A DNA stretch of 64,000 bases from Ectocarpus siliculosus (taxonomy: Eukaryota > Sar > Phaeophyceae > Ectocarpales > Ectocarpaceae), in the NCBI GenBank assembly GCA_000310025.1, contig FN649739.1:3437722-3501721 (forward strand), read 5' to 3'. The notes beneath the pieces are model-generated. The model searched no databases, was not told where the DNA came from, and was given only the letters and a program-made list of their open reading frames with translations. The translations under genes and the position numbers were made by a program. Shown in pieces: positions 22,511 to 36,100 of the stretch. The stretch's first letter is position 1. Each line of letters starts with the position of its first letter.

Positions 22511-24131
22511 GCCCCCTGTATATTCCGCTGGGAAGGTGTATATATGATATAGTCGGGATGATTTTCGTTTGTGGCACCCTCTGGTGAAACAGGCAAATCT
22601 CAAAACAATCAGTTGTCGTTGTCGTTGTTTTGTTGTTGTTGTGTTCGCATTAATTAACTGCATGTCAGTTGCTCTGAAGACTCGGTCCGTGGTTACAAAA
22701 ATGGTACATGCAGAGTCATCTACAGTGAAGAAGATCAAACAAACACGCACACTTACACATACACATGTAGGAAGGATACACAAGCAAGCCTCGAGAGGCA
22801 CACCTACAGCAGTGCAATCAAATCCGTGCAGCACGTTGGTTTGCGTGCCCAAAACAAGCTGAACCGTATACAGCAGCAGTATGTACTAGAGTGATAGAGG
22901 AAAAAGGAACGGCCGACCAAAGCCATGACAGTCTTGCTACTGACAATCACCCGAATCCGAATCTACTATTATAATGCATTCATTTGATCGAAATTCCAGT
23001 TATTGTAGTGCCATCATGAAAATAATAAGGTGCATGATTGGTACATACATTGCTCCTGGAGAACACTATATTTCTTCCATGGTGTCCTGACGTGGTGGGT
23101 AGGGCGTCAAAGCGATGGCATGGTGTGATGAGTGTACGTTGAATGTAAAAGAAAACCTCTACATACCTCATACATGGAAGTGTCGCAGAACTTACAGGAC
23201 TATCCGGTAGGATTTCCGCGCAGACGTCTACACCTACAACTCGGGTATGTCGTACACAAATCAACCGAAAAAAAATCGAAAACGTTCACGTACTCCTCGG
23301 TATGTGTTTCAAACACTTGTCCCGGTATCTTGCGTGTACCCACGACTCAGTACTACTCACAAAATTTAAAAAGTAACACAAGTTGTCAATATTGCACGGT
23401 TGGTTCTCTTTCGAGCCGTGAAACATGTTCCTTGTGGTACTTCATACGTTGAAAGTGTCATCGTGCCGCAGGGTGCAAAACATGATGCAACGTTGGAGTG
23501 GACGAAAAACTCAATTTCATAAAAATGTTCTACTTACGCTACAACGGCACTGACGCCAAACGTGCCGTTGGTCTCACCTACTTAATCACTTGATGAGTTG
23601 CTTCGTTCGTCGCTGAAGCTTCTGAGTACATCGCTCTACGCACGCGAACCCTAGGCGAACCCTCGAGCGCTCCCGAGGACGCCAACCAGTCGCATATGGA
23701 ACGCACGTGACATGCTCACGCTAACAGCCACCCTCTAAGGTTATGAACTTTTCCCGTACGCAAGCCGGCACAAGCACCAGGCGGCGTTTGCGAGAGCGTC
23801 GCCGGCACCGGAGAGAGCGCTTGCCTTGCCACCAAAAGAGAGAAACAATCAATGCTTGCATTCCTTGGATCTAGTCTTCCCGGTGCCCTCAAAGGGCGCC
23901 CGCCTCGCTACAAGCAGGTCTTCGCACAGGTGGGACTGAGGGCGAGATACGCCCACGTTCCACAGCAACACGAGAAACCAAGCCGACCATCACACCACGG
24001 CACGACGCCGTTCGGGGCGCATCCATAGAGCATTTCATTTCCTCGAGCTTACCAACAGCTGGTCAACGGCCGCGGAAATAAATGATGCATCGTACACAAC
24101 ACTTCGAACACTTCATTTCTGGATTTGCAGA
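22511..24131. other. Region downstream of the PUF60-like gene
   Basis: No second gene is visible. The part adjacent to 24131 must hold the 3' UTR and polyadenylation site of the minus-strand PUF60-like gene, but I cannot place the cleavage site. Confidence 0.45.
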
Positions 24132-27100
24132 TCAACTGTCCAGCAAGCCCTGGGAGAACATCCCGTGATCGTACGCTGCCGCTTGCACCTGTCGCCCGGC
24201 AAAGAACCTTCCGTGCATTTTCCGAATGGCTGTTACTGTCTCGTTGGGGTCAGAGAACACCACGAACACTCTCACGGCCCACACGGCCCCGTCGGATCCT
24301 CGTTGCTTGTGCACGTGGAGCTGCGGAAGCAGAACAGGCGGCAAGATCCATCGCGGGGGGGGGGGTCGGAAAGGCAGGACGAGGGTGTCGTGTTGTTTGT
24401 CGCCCTCTTGACAATTTCTTAGTAGATGGAGCCCGTCACTTACGACGATGTATCTGGTGCGGGTCTTACGGGAATAGTTGCTCGTGGTATCACCCTTCCA
24501 CTTAGACAAGAGAAGGGGCGCGGGGCGACTGAAACGCACGGGCGAAAGCCAGTGGAACTGCGTTCTACATTACAGAGAGGCAGCCCTTGCACGTGTAATC
24601 ATCGGCAACGTACTATTACGGTGAAGCATCGCCCCTCCCGCCCCCATTGGGCGGTCGAGGAGAAAGGTAATATCAGGAAGAGGGGAAAGACAGGGGTGAG
24701 GTTGGCGTCTGAGGGCATTGTGGGTAGGGCAAAATCGTTGCGCACCATGTGCTGTTCCACAAATAGTCATATGGTATTAGATTTGTGTGATGTTTTCGAG
24801 ACAGACGTGGGGGAGAGACAAACGGTGGGGTCGTCGATACCCACGGGGCGTTGCGCAAGATGAGTGTCGCCCCTCATGCGTTTCGTGTAAGACGAGAAAT
24901 AATGAGGGTCCCATGAATAAGAGCGGAATTGAAGAATAGCCCGCCATGGAACAGTTGATCAGTGTAGATGTCATTGTGCGTCAAATCGCAAGGGGAAACT
25001 AGATTTCGGGAAACCGTTGCTAAGCGAAGACCACGTCGTTGAAGTAACTCGAAAGAAATAATAGAGAGAAAAAATCATGTACACGAAGTATGGTATTTTG
25101 GGACAGAAAAAGGAGACACGAGGACGGAAATCGCATGCAGGCCCATGACGCGTGTAGTACTCCAACGTAGTTCCCCAAAAGGAACAGTTGAAAATGTTCA
25201 TCTTAGCGACGAAGACGTAGTGCAAGGAACAGGAAGATGAACGGATCTCAACATCTCGAAACATGTACGTACGAAAGAGCAACGCTACTTATTCCACAGT
25301 GGATGTGAGAAATTGAAAATACGAAAGAAAATACGAAAAGCATGTATTTTTGGGAAGAAAAAGAATGTGACCCGAGGCAGGAAGAAAGAAGAAGGACACG
25401 AGGTGGTCACCAAACGTTTTCTTTGGTTCACCGTTTCCCACATTCAGGATGGCGAACTTAGAACGACAGTTGTAGCCCATTCGTTGGCAGACCTGTACAT
25501 TACCTCAGCCGCATGTTTCTTGGATTCTTTGGCGAAAATCTTGGCACCACGGCGTTGGCAAGGATCAGCGCTGTCGATGGTGACGCCCATTTTTTTCTCG
25601 CGCAGCATCCAGAGCTTGCTCACTTACGGCGACGACGTCTTGTAGGTTTCACCCGTCATCCCCGTCTACACAGAACACAGTAGTTTCCCAACGGTTCCTT
25701 TTCGCGGCTAGAACGACGCGTCTAGCATGTGTTGGTTGGCCTCCGACAGAGCACGCCGGCGGCTGCTGGTGTTTATTTTGTTCGTGGCGTGGGAGACACG
25801 TCTCTTCTCGCTGAGAGAAGATTTTTGCTGTGGTACCTATTGCGTCGGCAGCGTCCTGTTCACGAGCCGAGCGACTAGCCTCCTCTTCTGAATGGCGGGG
25901 TTCTTTCTGCTTAGTTGATGCGGACTTGCTGGTTTCTCCGGAAATGCTGTGCATCTGTGGGGTGCTATTGCCACGGTTGGCGGTGTTCATGGTCGACGTG
26001 TGAAGGACGAGCTGTGTCGCGAAGAAGGGTGTGTGTGTCGAACACGAAGAAGGGCTCATTCTCCGCCTTCAGGAAAAAAAAATGAGAAGTTCGTCGTTGC
26101 TTTTTGTGGAATATTGGGTGGTCTCGTAGTGTACCTTTAAGCGCCGAACCATGAACGGGTGTTTGACTACGTACGTCCTTGCTCTTGCGACGTGTTGGGT
26201 CAGATTTCCCCCCGAGTCAGCATGTTGTGTGCATGAACTAACAATACCCGTATAACATACGAGGCTCCCCTGCGGGAGTTAGGTGGCTTTCCGCCGGGGG
26301 CGACGCAAGAGGATGTGGCCAGTGTCATCGCGGTCGCATCGTTGCATCTCAAAGTCACTACATTCGGTAGTGCCGGTCTTGCGTACAGCCTGCAGAACTT
26401 GTCTGGAACTTGCATGATGTGCGGGACATTACTTTTTCTCGCCGTGACTTTTCGCGTGTGCATGAGTGTTTGCTTCTAGGCTGTGGCGTCCATACTGCAG
26501 GTCCTACTGCTGTAATCCGCTGCTTTCGATCACTCACTCTTACGTATTCGTGTTGTAATCGTCTGTGGGACATGTGCGCGTTGTGCAGGCATACAAAAAT
26601 GTCCTGCTCACTGTATTCCACAAAAAAACTATTTTTCGCAATTCTTGCGAGGGCTTTCTTCGCGTGGAACACGTCCCCAGTTTTGTAGGGCGTGAAGCAA
26701 ACGCACCACGGGGTGGCTGGCGGTCCTCGGGCGTGCGCCTAAATGTAGCGACGATCCCCCTGCGTGCCCCTCCGTAGGAAGCGTGAGAAAAGACTCGCTT
26801 CCGCCAGCGAAATATGTGCCGAACCACGAAGACAGGCGAAATGGTACGAACCACGAAGACAGGCGAACTGGTACATTACTTAATATATAGTCTAGACAAC
26901 GTGCGATGTGTCTGGACAATTCGGACATGGACGCACGGAAAAAAAATAAAAAAGGAACGTGTCCGAATTCGAACCCGACTGACGACAGCGGCCGCATCTC
27001 CCCCTGTTTCCCATCGTGATGGGTAAGGAGACACACTGGTTCTTCGTCTCGCGTCATGCGGAGACTTCATTGCCGTTCGCGAAGAGGGAAAACCGTTGTT

Positions 27101-30100
27101 GGTGCGTACTGTTAAGCGTGCTGAAGATACGTGCATCCTACCAAAGCTGTTCTTGCGGTAGGTCTGCAAGTTCGACCAATGTGTACTGCGCGTATGCTCT
27201 ATGCTGTCGATCATTTGCCACGTGCTTCGTTTATCATGGTGGCCAACGACAACGGCCGCGACTCCTCCTTTTCGTCGAGATGGACAGGGACACGCAGTGT
27301 AGCAGTAGGGTGCTTTGTCTCGTGTCACGCGGAGAGTTCAGTGCTGTACGCGAAAAGAAAAACCGTTGCTGTGGCAAGCTGCTGCATCAAGCGTGCTGTA
27401 GACACACCGAAGCTGCGCTTGCGGTAGGTCTGCAAGTACGACCAACGTGTACTGCGCGTATGCTCGATGCCGTCAATCACTTGCCACGGTGCCGGCCTCT
27501 ACCATGGCGGTTGCGTGTAATTCCTTTACCATGGCGGTTGCGCGTAATTGAACGTGAGTGTTTCACAGGAAAACAAAAAAAAAAGCGAGGGTACTCTATC
27601 TTGTAGTATAACTGCGACAACGACGCGACGATTTATGTCTGGAATACTTGAACGTGATCGGCGTAGAGTGCTCAACCAAAAACAAGCAAGCGCTAGCGCT
27701 GTCAGCGTGTGTAAGCGGCGAGGGTTAGAGATGCGCCAATTGTGGGGAATCCTGTTTGTGTGAGTGTGATCAAGCCCACCCTATTCTGGGTGCCATTCGA
27801 CACCATTCGTTACATCGTGGATTCACTAGCCGGGGTCACACAGGAGGAACACGAACATAGGGCGGGTTGTGCGTACTGGCATTTGTCGTTTTCCCGGTCT
27901 AACCGAGAAGGCTGATGGTGGCTGTCCTTGGGACGAAACCACACATAACAGAGTGCGGCAAAAAGAGGCGGCCTGACTTCACGTCCATTCCTTGATGCCC
28001 AGGCCCAAGGCGAAGAACAATGGCCAGAAAACGACCGCAGCAAGAGCCTCGTTCACCTACCGGTCCTCACCTCGGGAGTTGCACTCATCTCCCACCTCTC
28101 ACCATGAAAGGCCACAAACCGGCACATCGGCATCAGTACTACGCTGGCACGAACCTACCAACTTACACCATCAAGGCACACACCTGCAGCACAGTCCCGC
28201 ACGTCCCGAATTCCTCTAGAATCTCCGCCTTGGTGTCCTCATCGTCAGCGTCTTCTGGTCCTAGCATGTTCTGCTCCGAAATTACATTGCATTGCCGCAA
28301 TCAAGAACGAGGTACAGTACGACTCAGCTCAGGCACCAACAACGGTGGCCAGGGTCCAGGGAGTGATCACTACCGACTGACCGATACCTTAAAAAACAGC
28401 GGGGAATTGTGCAAAGGTACCAAATATGTATATAGCAGGACAGAGGGGGGGGGGGGGGATCAAGCACAGTGCGAGCGGCCAGTTGACCCTCAAGCCAAGC
28501 CAAACGAAACGACGACGGCACGCTTCGAATCATGGCGACTACGCAATCCAATCACCATCCCCTCTGCCTCGTTGGCAACGGCCTGGCCTGGGCCGTTCCG
28601 AATCAGGCGATGGAAACGATGCGGGGTCTACGGTGTGATAAGACTTCGACAGCGCAAGACACCAACCACCACCTTAACACCCTTCGTTATGTATCTCGTC
28701 CCGATGAATCATCCGGCTCACCACCAAACACATGCATCTCGACACGCCAGGAACCCCCGTGGCTCCTCCGACGCCTCCCCCCTGCATCCTCCCCGCGGAG
28801 CCCCCGACAACTCCAACTCCCCCATTGCTCCCGTTGTTTGCGACACCGCCGTTGCCCAAGCCTTGGAGGCGACTAGCCGCCGTCAGACGAGCGGCGGCTT
28901 GGGCGGCGGCCGCCCCCCCAGCGGCGGACGCGGCAGCCTTGGCGGCTTGGGCAGCGGCTTGGGCGGCGGCGCCAGCAGCCGAAAGCCCCGGAGGAAGAAC
29001 CGAGAGTGCGGGCTTGGACTGGTCTTGGGCCCAGGCCACGCGTAACGTCCTCCCGGCAAGCTCAAAGCTCGACATCGTCTATTAAGTGGGGGGAGCACCG
29101 CAAAAACGGAGGGGGATCTAAATGCTGAATAACGAAAGAGGAATTGCTGCCGAATATGAGCGTCGAGAATGGGGGGGAGCAAAATGGCACACGACTTGTC
29201 GGGGTTGATGGGTTACCTCGGCTTGACTAGGCCTGAAAGCTCCAGAGGAGAACAAGACAAGGCGGGAAATACCTGCCAATGGCTAGATTTCGACAGGTGC
29301 TGGCATCCAGCAAAGGCACCGCGGGGCTCCCTTTTTTCCGGCGGGCGTGAACAGCCTGAACGTGGGGTAAACCAGCCAACCAGCTCAGTGAGCAAGCAAC
29401 AACGTGGTATTGTAGATCGATCCCGCGTTCGCGCCTCTTACTCCCCTATCCCTTGCAGTGTGAGAGCCAACCATACGCGGAGACCACCTCGGGGGGCGAT
29501 GGCTTCCCACGTGGGAAGGCCAGCACGACCGCAACCGACAACGTGAACGCCGGAAGACTGCAAACCGGAAGCGAGCGAGAAAATGCAACATTGGAAACCC
29601 AAAATAGAGTGCAACACAATGGCCAAGCCCAAAGAATCCACCGGCACCCACATCGATCACAGTCCTCGCCACGCTCTCCTGCGCGTACTGGATGAACCCG
29701 AAGCCCTTGTGCTGAACGCAGGAGGAAGCACATACCGAACGATTGGAGAGCGGCGGGAGGGGAGAACCGTACTTGGAATTGGCGTAGGAAAAAAGTCCGT
29801 GTTTCAAAGACCAACGTCCAATCGGTCACATCGGCACTTGAGGGTTGTTGTTGCACGCTCATGACCCTATCGCGTCCCTACTGACGTACACAGTTTTTCG
29901 TTGACATTGCGAACCTCAACAAGATACCGACCCAAGAAAACCTCGAAATTGCGCCTACGGTACTGCGAAAAAATGGCGCCTCGTTTGGCGCATCTTCTTC
30001 GAGGTAATGCGAGTCGAGGGAGGGGGGGAGAGAGAGGAAGGCTACATATGTCGTCCCTATCGAGGCAAGAAGAGAAGAGCCATGGGCATCCTATGCTATC

Positions 30101-33100
30101 TGGTGGGGTTGGTGACAACAAAGCAGACACGTCAGCAGTAGGAATCAACAAACATGTCTGAAGGATGGGATATCACACTGCAGCGTAGATGCCGCCAGCT
30201 GAGCGCGCGGCCTCAAGCAACAACATCAGCTCCGATAACACACGCAAAAGAAAACGAGAGAAAGACACCAGCCTGAAAAGTCTACTGTAGCAACACTTGC
30301 CAAGAACCTCGCATGAGCAACTCACGTTCCCGGGGTTGGAAGGGTCTTGTACCATCTCCGCACCGACGACCATGCCAAAGGGTTCGAACACCGTCTTGAT
30401 CATCTCAGTCGTGATGTGTGGTTCGACGTTGCCGACGTAGATCTTCGTCTGAGCAGGGGCCGTCGTCCTTCCAAGGGTGTGTCCGGACACGGGTGTGTGC
30501 ATGAGGTAAGGTCGTTGATGGTGATCACAGAGCGGGGCACGAGTTACACCGACAAACCATCCGTCGCTTCACAGCCCTCGGCGCACGCTCCTCAAGGCTG
30601 GCGTTGTGATCGGGAATGTCCTCGATAATGAGCCGCCACGGGCGGTGCAGTCTCCTGAAACCTCCCATAAATCTCCGTCAACGGTGTTAAATCTACCGCA
30701 GGACAAGGTGTATCAACGACCGCTGACCCCCAACATCTCCGTTTCCCAAAACCAGTGTGGATTGAGAGCGACGACTTCAGAAACCACGACGACCAAGCTA
30801 GGTACCATAGTGGTGAACCCGCGGCATCTCTTCAGCAATATTTGGCCAGAAGAGTGTAGATGTTTTCATGTTTCGATTCGAAATGCCGGCACATTTGAAC
30901 ATGCCGCTTCTTCAGGACAGCGTTTTCCAAAAACCAACAGCAAACAAGGGGAAAAAAACAGTTGGGCGATCGTGTCCCCTCCAAAATAATTGCTCATCGT
31001 CGCCTTCAACTAAAACGGCAAGTTATCAAGACGTACATGCCCATGGCGGCCTTCAGCTGTTCCGCAGCTACCCCCGATCCCTGCGCTCCGCCAGCCGCAG
31101 AGGTGGAGTGCTGGGCCATGAAGGCCGCCATGCCCGGAAGCTGCATCGCCGCTGGCAATCCCATGCCTTCGATACCGCCTGCGCAAAACAATCCCCCGCC
31201 CGCCACACACACATACCCCCGCCGCCGCAACAAGTAGCAACCAAAGGCAGGCGCCCCAATAGAGTCAAGCAAAGGAAAAGCTAAGGACAGAGAGAGTAGG
31301 GGAGCAACACATCTCATGGGCAACACTCGTGATCCCGCTTGGTACTTACGACGGGGACGGCGGTAGACTCTTTTCCTGGTTAGGCCCTCGAGAAACCTCC
31401 GACAAGAATCCAACAAAGCAACAAGAGACAGCTATGCAGCCGAGAGCTAAGATAACGTGTTGTCGAATCAGAGAGGGACACTTCCGTCACTCCATCAGAT
31501 CAACGAAAACACCGGGGATGGCGCGAACAAAAACCGAAACGCTGCTGGGCTTGCTCGGGCTGGGAGATGCACACCTGCGACGCCAGAGTCCGTGTTGAGT
31601 GGCCGCCCGACCTGGATTCGTCAAGCGGGCAACGATCGACGGCCACAGCACGTTTGACTTCGGGTGAACGGAGTGGACGTGTGTGTGTATGTGTCTTTAT
31701 GATTAGCACCGACCGCGCAAACCGGCTGACCAATGAAAATACGCCAGTGTCAGTGCGCTTGAAAACACAAAACACTTCTACATGCCATGAACTGCTACCC
31801 CGTGAGGGGGCGGTGTGTGTGTGTGGGTCACTTCCAATCAAAGCAAGGTACCAACAGGCCCGGCCACCATACACGACAGCAACTTCGCATTGGCTTGACG
31901 GATTGGCGCGGCCTGGGAATTGCATGGATTGATCGCCCTCACGCATTGTGGCAAAATCAAGTGCCACACGGGGATGCCTAGTTTTGGGCAACACGCCGCT
32001 GAAAAAAAGTTATCGACAAGGCAGCGGGGTCGGGGTTTAGCTCGGGGGAGATACCTCCATCGGGAGGCCAATAAACAGGCGAGGATGATGCCGTTTGAAA
32101 GGGAGATAAGATCCGGTCCGCGACGTCAACAGCGGCCGAGGCCATGGCCGCACCACACGTTCCCCGACACACCACACGACGAGGCAAACACGCCCGCAAT
32201 TGGTCCTTCGAGCAAAAAAAATGTCTACTCGGGGCAAAAAACACCTACGGGCCCGCCCAAGGCAACACATGGAGATCGCCAGCACCGCCGACCAGAAAAC
32301 GCATGATGGTAGATAGAAAGGAGGGCTGGCACACCTTGATGGCGCGGCCGGCGAGCTCGAAGCCGTTCATGGCCCTCAGCGCCGCGTCAGCCGACTTCAC
32401 GTCCACGTACTCGATGAAGCAGAAACCCTTATGCCGACCGGTGGAACTGTCGTGGGACATATCCACCAGCTTGAGCGCCCCAAAGTTCGCAAATATTGAC
32501 CTATGTATCCACGCGTGTCGGACAGGCACAGCAGCCAGACACGCCGATCGCACGGCGCGAACACAGATGCCAAGAGGGATGAGGAATGGGGGGGGGTCAG
32601 TTATTAATTGTGGCAGGGCCTTCAACGGCAACAAGAAAGGGGCGAAACAGTTCCGTTGCAACACACTTGGGTTCGGCAGCCACAATCTCAGATGGTTTAG
32701 TCTGCGGTACTATTGCGGTGAACAACACCCAACTGAGAACCCGGGAAGCATGAGCACGATAAACGTGCATGGTGTAGCGCAGGGACTTGCCCGTTGACTC
32801 AGCCCAAAACAAAGAACACAGCCGCCGCGCGTACGCAGACTAAGAAAATACACACAGTGAGGCTGGCTGTCTCCGATAACGTTGAAAGCAAGAAACCTAC
32901 GCCTACAACACGATTGGTGGGCGAAGATGGCGCACGAGGGTGGTCGATGCAACTGCTGCGGGCATCCAAGCACAAAACACAAAGAAATCAATGCAAAACC
33001 AAGGGATGGTCGATATGGTTTTCTTTTTCCACGTCAAAAAAAGCAAAAATAAAAAAAACTCACGTGATGTCACTTTCCTTGAGCTCGTAGTGGAGGGAGC

Positions 33101-36100
33101 CAACGTAGATGCGCCTGGGATTGCTCTGTCACACGAAAAAAACGTGGATTGGGGAAGGGCCGGAAACAAGCGAGACACGCGCTCAGGGCCAAGCTGCGTT
33201 CAGCACAGCAGTCTCACGTAACAGAGAATCCTTCTCCCTGACTAATGAACGCTCGGCCAAGGCAATGGTTACCGCGATGTCATACATGGCAGGGTCCCCT
33301 GGGTACTTCGCTCTGCAGTAAAGGAGCTTGGAGGAGGTGGTGCTGCCGGGCGTCCCCTCAGGTCTGGAGGGCTTAAGGCATAAAATATTCCCCAAGATAT
33401 CCCAGAATACCCCGTCAAACACACACACACAACAAGGCACGCGGCAAAGAACCGGCACGCGAAGCACCCACCGAAAAGACAAACAAGGAAAGGACAGAAG
33501 CACCCACGGTGTTGAATGCACTATATGCACATGGCATCTACGGTAAGGATAGGATCGGGAAGCACTCCACTCGAAGGTGATGGCCAACTCAATGTGTACG
33601 CACACCACGCAAAAACCGACCCGAAGACCTACGCCACCTCTCTGAGTTTATAGGTGCAAGCGTCTCCAACCAGAAGCGCGATGCGACCACCGCAAGTCAA
33701 ACGCCAAAGGCCAACACACCCTGCCACACAGAACCGAATACATCCAGTTCAGGCACAAGCCATTGGGCGGCGAGAGCAGCAACAGAAGCGAATCGAGTTG
33801 GGCTTGACACTCTGCTAAAGGCCTTACCGGCTGAGCAGGAGCAGTCTGCGTCCTTGTTCCAGCCCCTGGCGCCTGCATGGCCGCTCCCATGGTGAGACCC
33901 AAGGCGGCGGCTCCAGCGGACACCGAGGTTACCGGTGGCGCTTGCCCCATCGCGGCCGCCACCTGCTCCTCGGCAAGCTTCCGCTGCAACTCCTGAGCAG
34001 CCGGCCCAAGACCAGAGAACAGAGCACCACGCGCCCGCCCACACCACGAGATAAGAAGAGACGGGCGTCAACATCGTCTAGTCTGCGCCAGAATGCAATC
34101 TTTAAATTGCTGCGCGACAGGCAAGGAGAAGAGGCGACGCATGGCCACGACAAAGGTCGACTTGTAGAGGTGTCCAATGTTGTATGTAGTCCGTAGCATT
34201 GCGCAGCGCCCGGAACGGTCTCTTCACGTGCAGGCAATAAAAAAGGAAAAAAACAAAAAACAACACTACGGCGGATGACATTGCCGTTCGGCCAAGTCAC
34301 GCTCTACTCGCTGACTGAAGGGAAACAACTCCAACAGCAGTGTGTGGGCAGACATGGCATTGTCGTAAATGGAAGTATGATCGTAACAGCAATGACCCCG
34401 ATATAAACAGCCTAGAGTCACTTAACGAGCGCGTCAGACAAGTTCCCGCCAACAGATACAGCAGTATTCTACACACACCGTTTTTCGGCGAATGTGTCGA
34501 TTGTTTGCTTACTTTGTGCGAAAACAACCACAACAGCAAGAGACTGAAAACAGCATGGTGCCAAAGCGTTCCTATTGCATTTTACTGCAGAAAATAGCTC
34601 ATGACGGTCATACCAGAGCCGCTTTGGTCACCAACCTTTTACCCTATCTCTGCCAGGGGGAGGAGGGCAGAGATCGCAAGTTCAAGCTGGCACCACCGCC
34701 ACGCAGTGCGTTAGGAAAACAACTACCACTGTACAGAAGAGAAAATAAGTCCAGCGAAACGGCCATAAAATAAAATTGGCAGTGAAAGGTCAAGGCCGGA
34801 CGACGGCAACAGCAAGGGTATCGAGGAGATCGACACAGACGATGGAGGGCGTGGGGAGGTGCGGCCGGGTGCCACGCCACCCCGGCGGAGAAGGCCGGCA
34901 ACAGGACGAGCCGAGGCGGGGAAAGCAGATCACGACCAAAGATTTAGCAACCCAGCGTCAAGTTTGAGGCGTGGCCGGCGTGGTGCCAAGGAGTGCGGCC
35001 GTACAGTGTCGGCAGCAAACGGGGGGGAAATGGAAAACGGCGGGAAAAGGGGGAAAGATGGGAGACACGCGTACGAACATAAACAAGTTGGAGACGGGGA
35101 GAAGGAGGGGGAGACGCAGAAAGACCGCACGGAACAGCGACAGAGCAAATGAAGTCCCGGGGCGCGACAGCGACAAAAGGGTAGCGGCAAAAAGCACAGA
35201 AAGAATAGCCGGAGCATCGACACGTCCACAGGAGAGCGAGCGAAAAGCGATACACAGTACAGGGGCGGATGGTGGCAGATCACCGAGGAGAGACAGAAGG
35301 AAGACACGGAGAGAAAAGGAAAAAAAAACGGCGACAAGAAGACCGAAAGAGAAACAAGAACACACGAGCAAGAACAAACACAAGCGAGAGCGAAAACAAG
35401 TAAGGAGGAAAAGCGCACGGCGAGCGAGAGAGAGCACAGCACAGCACAGCGATTTTGTCAGCCCCAAAAGGCAAGTTGCCCTTTTCATGGCATTGGAAGC
35501 TATGAAGCCACCACACAGTACGAAGGTGATAGTCACTCTCAACTGACTCAACATGTACAACGAACATTACTCGTCAAAGTCTGAGCTCAGCAACTGCTGA
35601 GTTATTGACAAAGCCGTGAGAATTTGTCTCTTGCCCGTTCCGTGCATCTCTGCTCTTGCTGTTTGCGGAAGTGACCCATCTCCACATCGGCTAACCGCGC
35701 TATGGTATTAATAGCCACGACGCACCCACCAGACACCACAGGGAGCTTGTCAAGTGGCACTGCAGCCGAATGCATTTGCATATTTGTATATACCCGTCTG
35801 GTGCCGCCGTTTTCGGCGAAGGCCCAAGGGCCACATGTGTGCCGGAGAGGTGTCCAACGACGGGCCGTCCAACCCACCATCTACAGCAGTACGGCCCTTG
35901 TCAGAAAAACAAAATAAAATCGATGCCCACGGCAGCCGTAGATTCACCACCAAAAATAGATGTTGTGTTCTTGTATGCATAGGCGTCCTGTAATTAAACT
36001 AATGACATGGAGTAGGACCGGGAGGACAGCAGCTGAGGACAGACCATACCGTCACCGTCTTTTCAGGAGAGATTGTATATACCGCTGCAAGGGCAACACA

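Larger units (their letters stand above)
24321..28183 (-). other. Last, 3.9-kb intron of the PUF60-like gene
   Basis: The intron splits the UHM between VLQ (28184, donor CAG|GTGTGT) and LHVHK (24320, acceptor TTCCGCAG), in phase 0. It is several times longer than the other introns of this gene and carries a 620-bp repeat (26250-26880), a tandem duplication (26975-27520) and a possible exon of another gene (25504-25614). A homopolymer of 9-10 G lies near 24355. Confidence 0.75.

Noticed and set aside
28020-29045. 341-codon plus-strand ORF
   Set aside because: It lies antisense over two well-supported PUF60 exons (28273-28184 and 29078-28722); its Gly/Pro-rich part is the complement of the Ala-rich linker.
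31350-31375. 26-bp microexon candidate (GKESTAVPV) in PUF60
   Set aside because: It has AG and GTAAGT borders, but including it shifts the frame of the next exon; direct joining of 31575 to 31178 keeps phase and sequence.
34971-35546. 191-codon Lys/Arg/Glu-rich plus-strand ORF
   Set aside because: Composition follows a purine-rich tract in PUF60 intron 1; no domain and no splice evidence.
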